From positions 34,648 to 98,647 of the forward strand of contig NZ_FOXE01000012.1 of assembly GCF_900115635.1 (NCBI RefSeq): a stretch of DNA of 64,000 bases, given 5' to 3'. The notes under the pieces were generated by a model that was not told where the DNA came from, made no database searches, and was given only the letters and a program-made list of their open reading frames with translations. A program made the position numbers and the translations under genes. Of this stretch, positions 63,233-64,000 are shown piece after piece. This DNA comes from Oscillibacter sp. PC13. Its GTDB lineage: Bacteria > Bacillota > Clostridia > Oscillospirales > Oscillospiraceae. Numbering within the stretch: position 1 is the stretch's first letter; the number at the start of each line of letters is the position of its first letter.

Positions 63233-63255
63233 CTTCTGGCCACCGTGACCAGAAG
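63233..63255. repeat. Palindromic repeat copy 4 of element 2
   Basis: CTTCTGGCCACCGTGACCAG..., touching the stop of the CD1845-like gene. Confidence 0.78.
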
Positions 63256-63257
63256 TA

Positions 63258-63551
63258 TCAGCCTGTGATGAAGCCCCGCAAGGCGTAGTTGAGATCGTCC
63301 AGCTTGCCCAGCAGCCACCCGGCAAGAGCCGGCAGACCAAAGGGCGAAATGGCAAAGGCCATGATCAGCCCGGCGACGCCTGTTTGCATATCGCCCTCCC
63401 AAACAATAATCAGCACACTCAGGATGCCCAGCAGAGAAGCGGGGATCGACAGAACGCCAGCGGAAAGACTCAGCAGGAACGAGAGCGCAGCCACAAGCAG
63501 GGTCAGCACCAGCACGAAAGGAGCGGCGATGATTTTCAGAATGATCCGCAT
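63258..63551 (-). CDS. CD1845-like small membrane protein
   Basis: Hydrophobic protein of 97 residues with two or three membrane segments (about 5-30, 33-50 and 58-80), ending KLDDLNYALRGFITG. It matches the small membrane proteins (CD1845 type) encoded next to relaxase genes in Clostridia conjugative and mobilizable elements. Role unknown. It lies directly upstream of the relaxase on the same strand. Confidence 0.78.
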   Translation of the reverse strand: MRIILKIIAAPFVLVLTLLVAALSFLLSLSAGVLSIPASLLGILSVLIIVWEGDMQTGVAGLIMAFAISPFGLPALAGWLLGKLDDLNYALRGFITG

Positions 63552-63825
63552 TGGATTTACCTCCTATTTCCTGTATATGTCTATTATAACTCTGAAAAAA
63601 TCGGCACTCAAGGATGCTTCACTTTCACCTGTTACTGCCTTTGAAATCACAGGCTATGATTGTGTGAAATGATATGATATACTTATAGTAATTCAACAAA
63701 TCTTGCTAATGTAAAAGTCAAGGGTAAAATAAAAAAGTTTAGGCTCCAACAGCCTAAAAAGGGTGCAAAAACCAAACCCACAGTGGTTGTGGATTTGAAA
63801 ATAACCTGTATAATGAGATCTAGAT
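63552..63825. other. AT-rich region between element 2 and the edge IS110
   Basis: About 270 AT-rich bases without a gene. The ribosome site (AGGAGG) and promoter of the CD1845-like gene are expected here. The part next to the stop at 63826 should include the noncoding right end of the second IS110 element. Confidence 0.4.
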
Positions 63826-64000
63826 TTACTGTTGCTTTAGTGTTTCCATTGCTCTGGCATAGTAGATCCGGAGAAACTTATTAACGCCGGCCATCTTGGC
63901 TACGTTATAAGGTTTTCCTTCCTGCTCCTTCTTTAGGACGAATTGAAGGACAGGGTCGTCTTGAGGTCGTGTAAGTTTGAGCGCCTGCATGACCTCAAAA
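63826..64000 (-). CDS. IS110-family transposase, C-terminal end (cut by window edge)
   Basis: The last 57 codons are present. The translation includes DDPVLQFVLKKEQEGKPYNV, then KMAGVNKFLRIYYARAMETL and a stop at 63826-63828. This matches the C-terminus of the IS110 transposase at 23719 (EPVYQFMDRKRAEGKPYRVYM, ANKFLRIYYATVKAYL). The rest lies beyond the window, so integrity cannot be judged. Confidence 0.85.
   Translation of the reverse strand, partial: FEVMQALKLTRPQDDPVLQFVLKKEQEGKPYNVAKMAGVNKFLRIYYARAMETLKQQ

Larger units (their letters stand above)
54111..63551. mobile_element. Mobilizable element 2 with serine recombinase, relaxase and ABC-exporter cargo
   Basis: From just after the tRNA-Pro terminator to the CD1845-like gene. 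It contains a large serine recombinase, TnpW-like and sigma-like small proteins, a KTR protein, tetR plus ABC exporter cargo, an XRE regulator, a relaxase and a small membrane protein, a combination found in gut Clostridia mobilizable transposons. Four copies of a 23-bp palindrome occur only here within the window. The left end is fixed by the recombinase gene; the right end may lie beyond the second IS110 at the window edge. Confidence 0.65.

Overview
The window looks like a chromosomal stretch of an anaerobic, moderately GC-rich Gram-positive Clostridia, probably of the Oscillospiraceae / Flavonifractor-Oscillibacter type. The evidence is a rplU-prp-rpmA cluster with a Firmicutes-type L27 N-terminus, a Trp T-box leader, an S-box (SAM-I) leader before metK, lipobox substrate-binding proteins, a LuxS/MtnN pair, AckA beside TmcAL, and gut-Clostridia-type mobilizable elements. 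This is inferred from gene content only.

Layout. 1-7.3 kb (minus): an apparent catabolic operon of aldehyde dehydrogenase, two-subunit transketolase, TRAP transporter DctP-Q-M, a YcxB-like protein and a zinc alcohol dehydrogenase cut by the window edge; a divergent HxlR regulator with a palindromic operator candidate controls the gap. 8.1-9.9 kb: TrpB2-type tryptophan synthase beta chain under a tryptophan T-box. 9.9-12.5 kb: obg, rpmA, prp, rplU. 12.5-30.6 kb: one XRE-family membrane-regulator gene split into two pieces by about 17.3 kb of inserted DNA. The insert has a decayed mobilizable-element backbone (serine recombinase, MobA/MobL relaxase and DUF3847 on the left; XRE regulator and a DUF6061-like protein on the right) around a metabolic block: IclR regulator, AEC permease, TctABC, an uncharacterised protein, an intact IS110, a ferredoxin-domain protein, an internally deleted PFOR remnant, a crotonase, a multi-hairpin noncoding stretch and a truncated FtsX-type permease.

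30.6-37.3 kb: luxS-mtnN, ackA, divergent tmcAL, a lipoprotein, and a PadR operon whose promoter lies on a 20-bp-arm palindrome. 37.4-44.8 kb (minus): an unusual three-gene set with a 1607-residue HD / helical-repeat / nucleotidyltransferase-like / acetyltransferase-like / phosphoribosyltransferase-like protein, a Rossmann dehydrogenase-like protein and a flavodoxin-fold oxidoreductase. I know of no described system with this make-up. 44.9-53.2 kb: LarA-like racemase, secreted propeller-like protein, catalytically degenerate rhomboid with a zinc-ribbon tail, SAM-I riboswitch and metK, cold-shock protein, glycosyltransferase and O-antigen ligase-like protein.

53.5-54.1 kb: tRNA-Pro(TGG) preceded by two decayed partial copies. 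54.1-63.6 kb: a second mobilizable element with an intact large serine recombinase, TnpW-like and sigma-like small proteins, a KTR protein, a TetR-controlled ABC-2 exporter, an XRE regulator, a relaxase with an apparent ACG start and a CD1845-like membrane protein. It carries four copies of a 23-bp palindrome between genes. The window ends inside a second IS110-family transposase.
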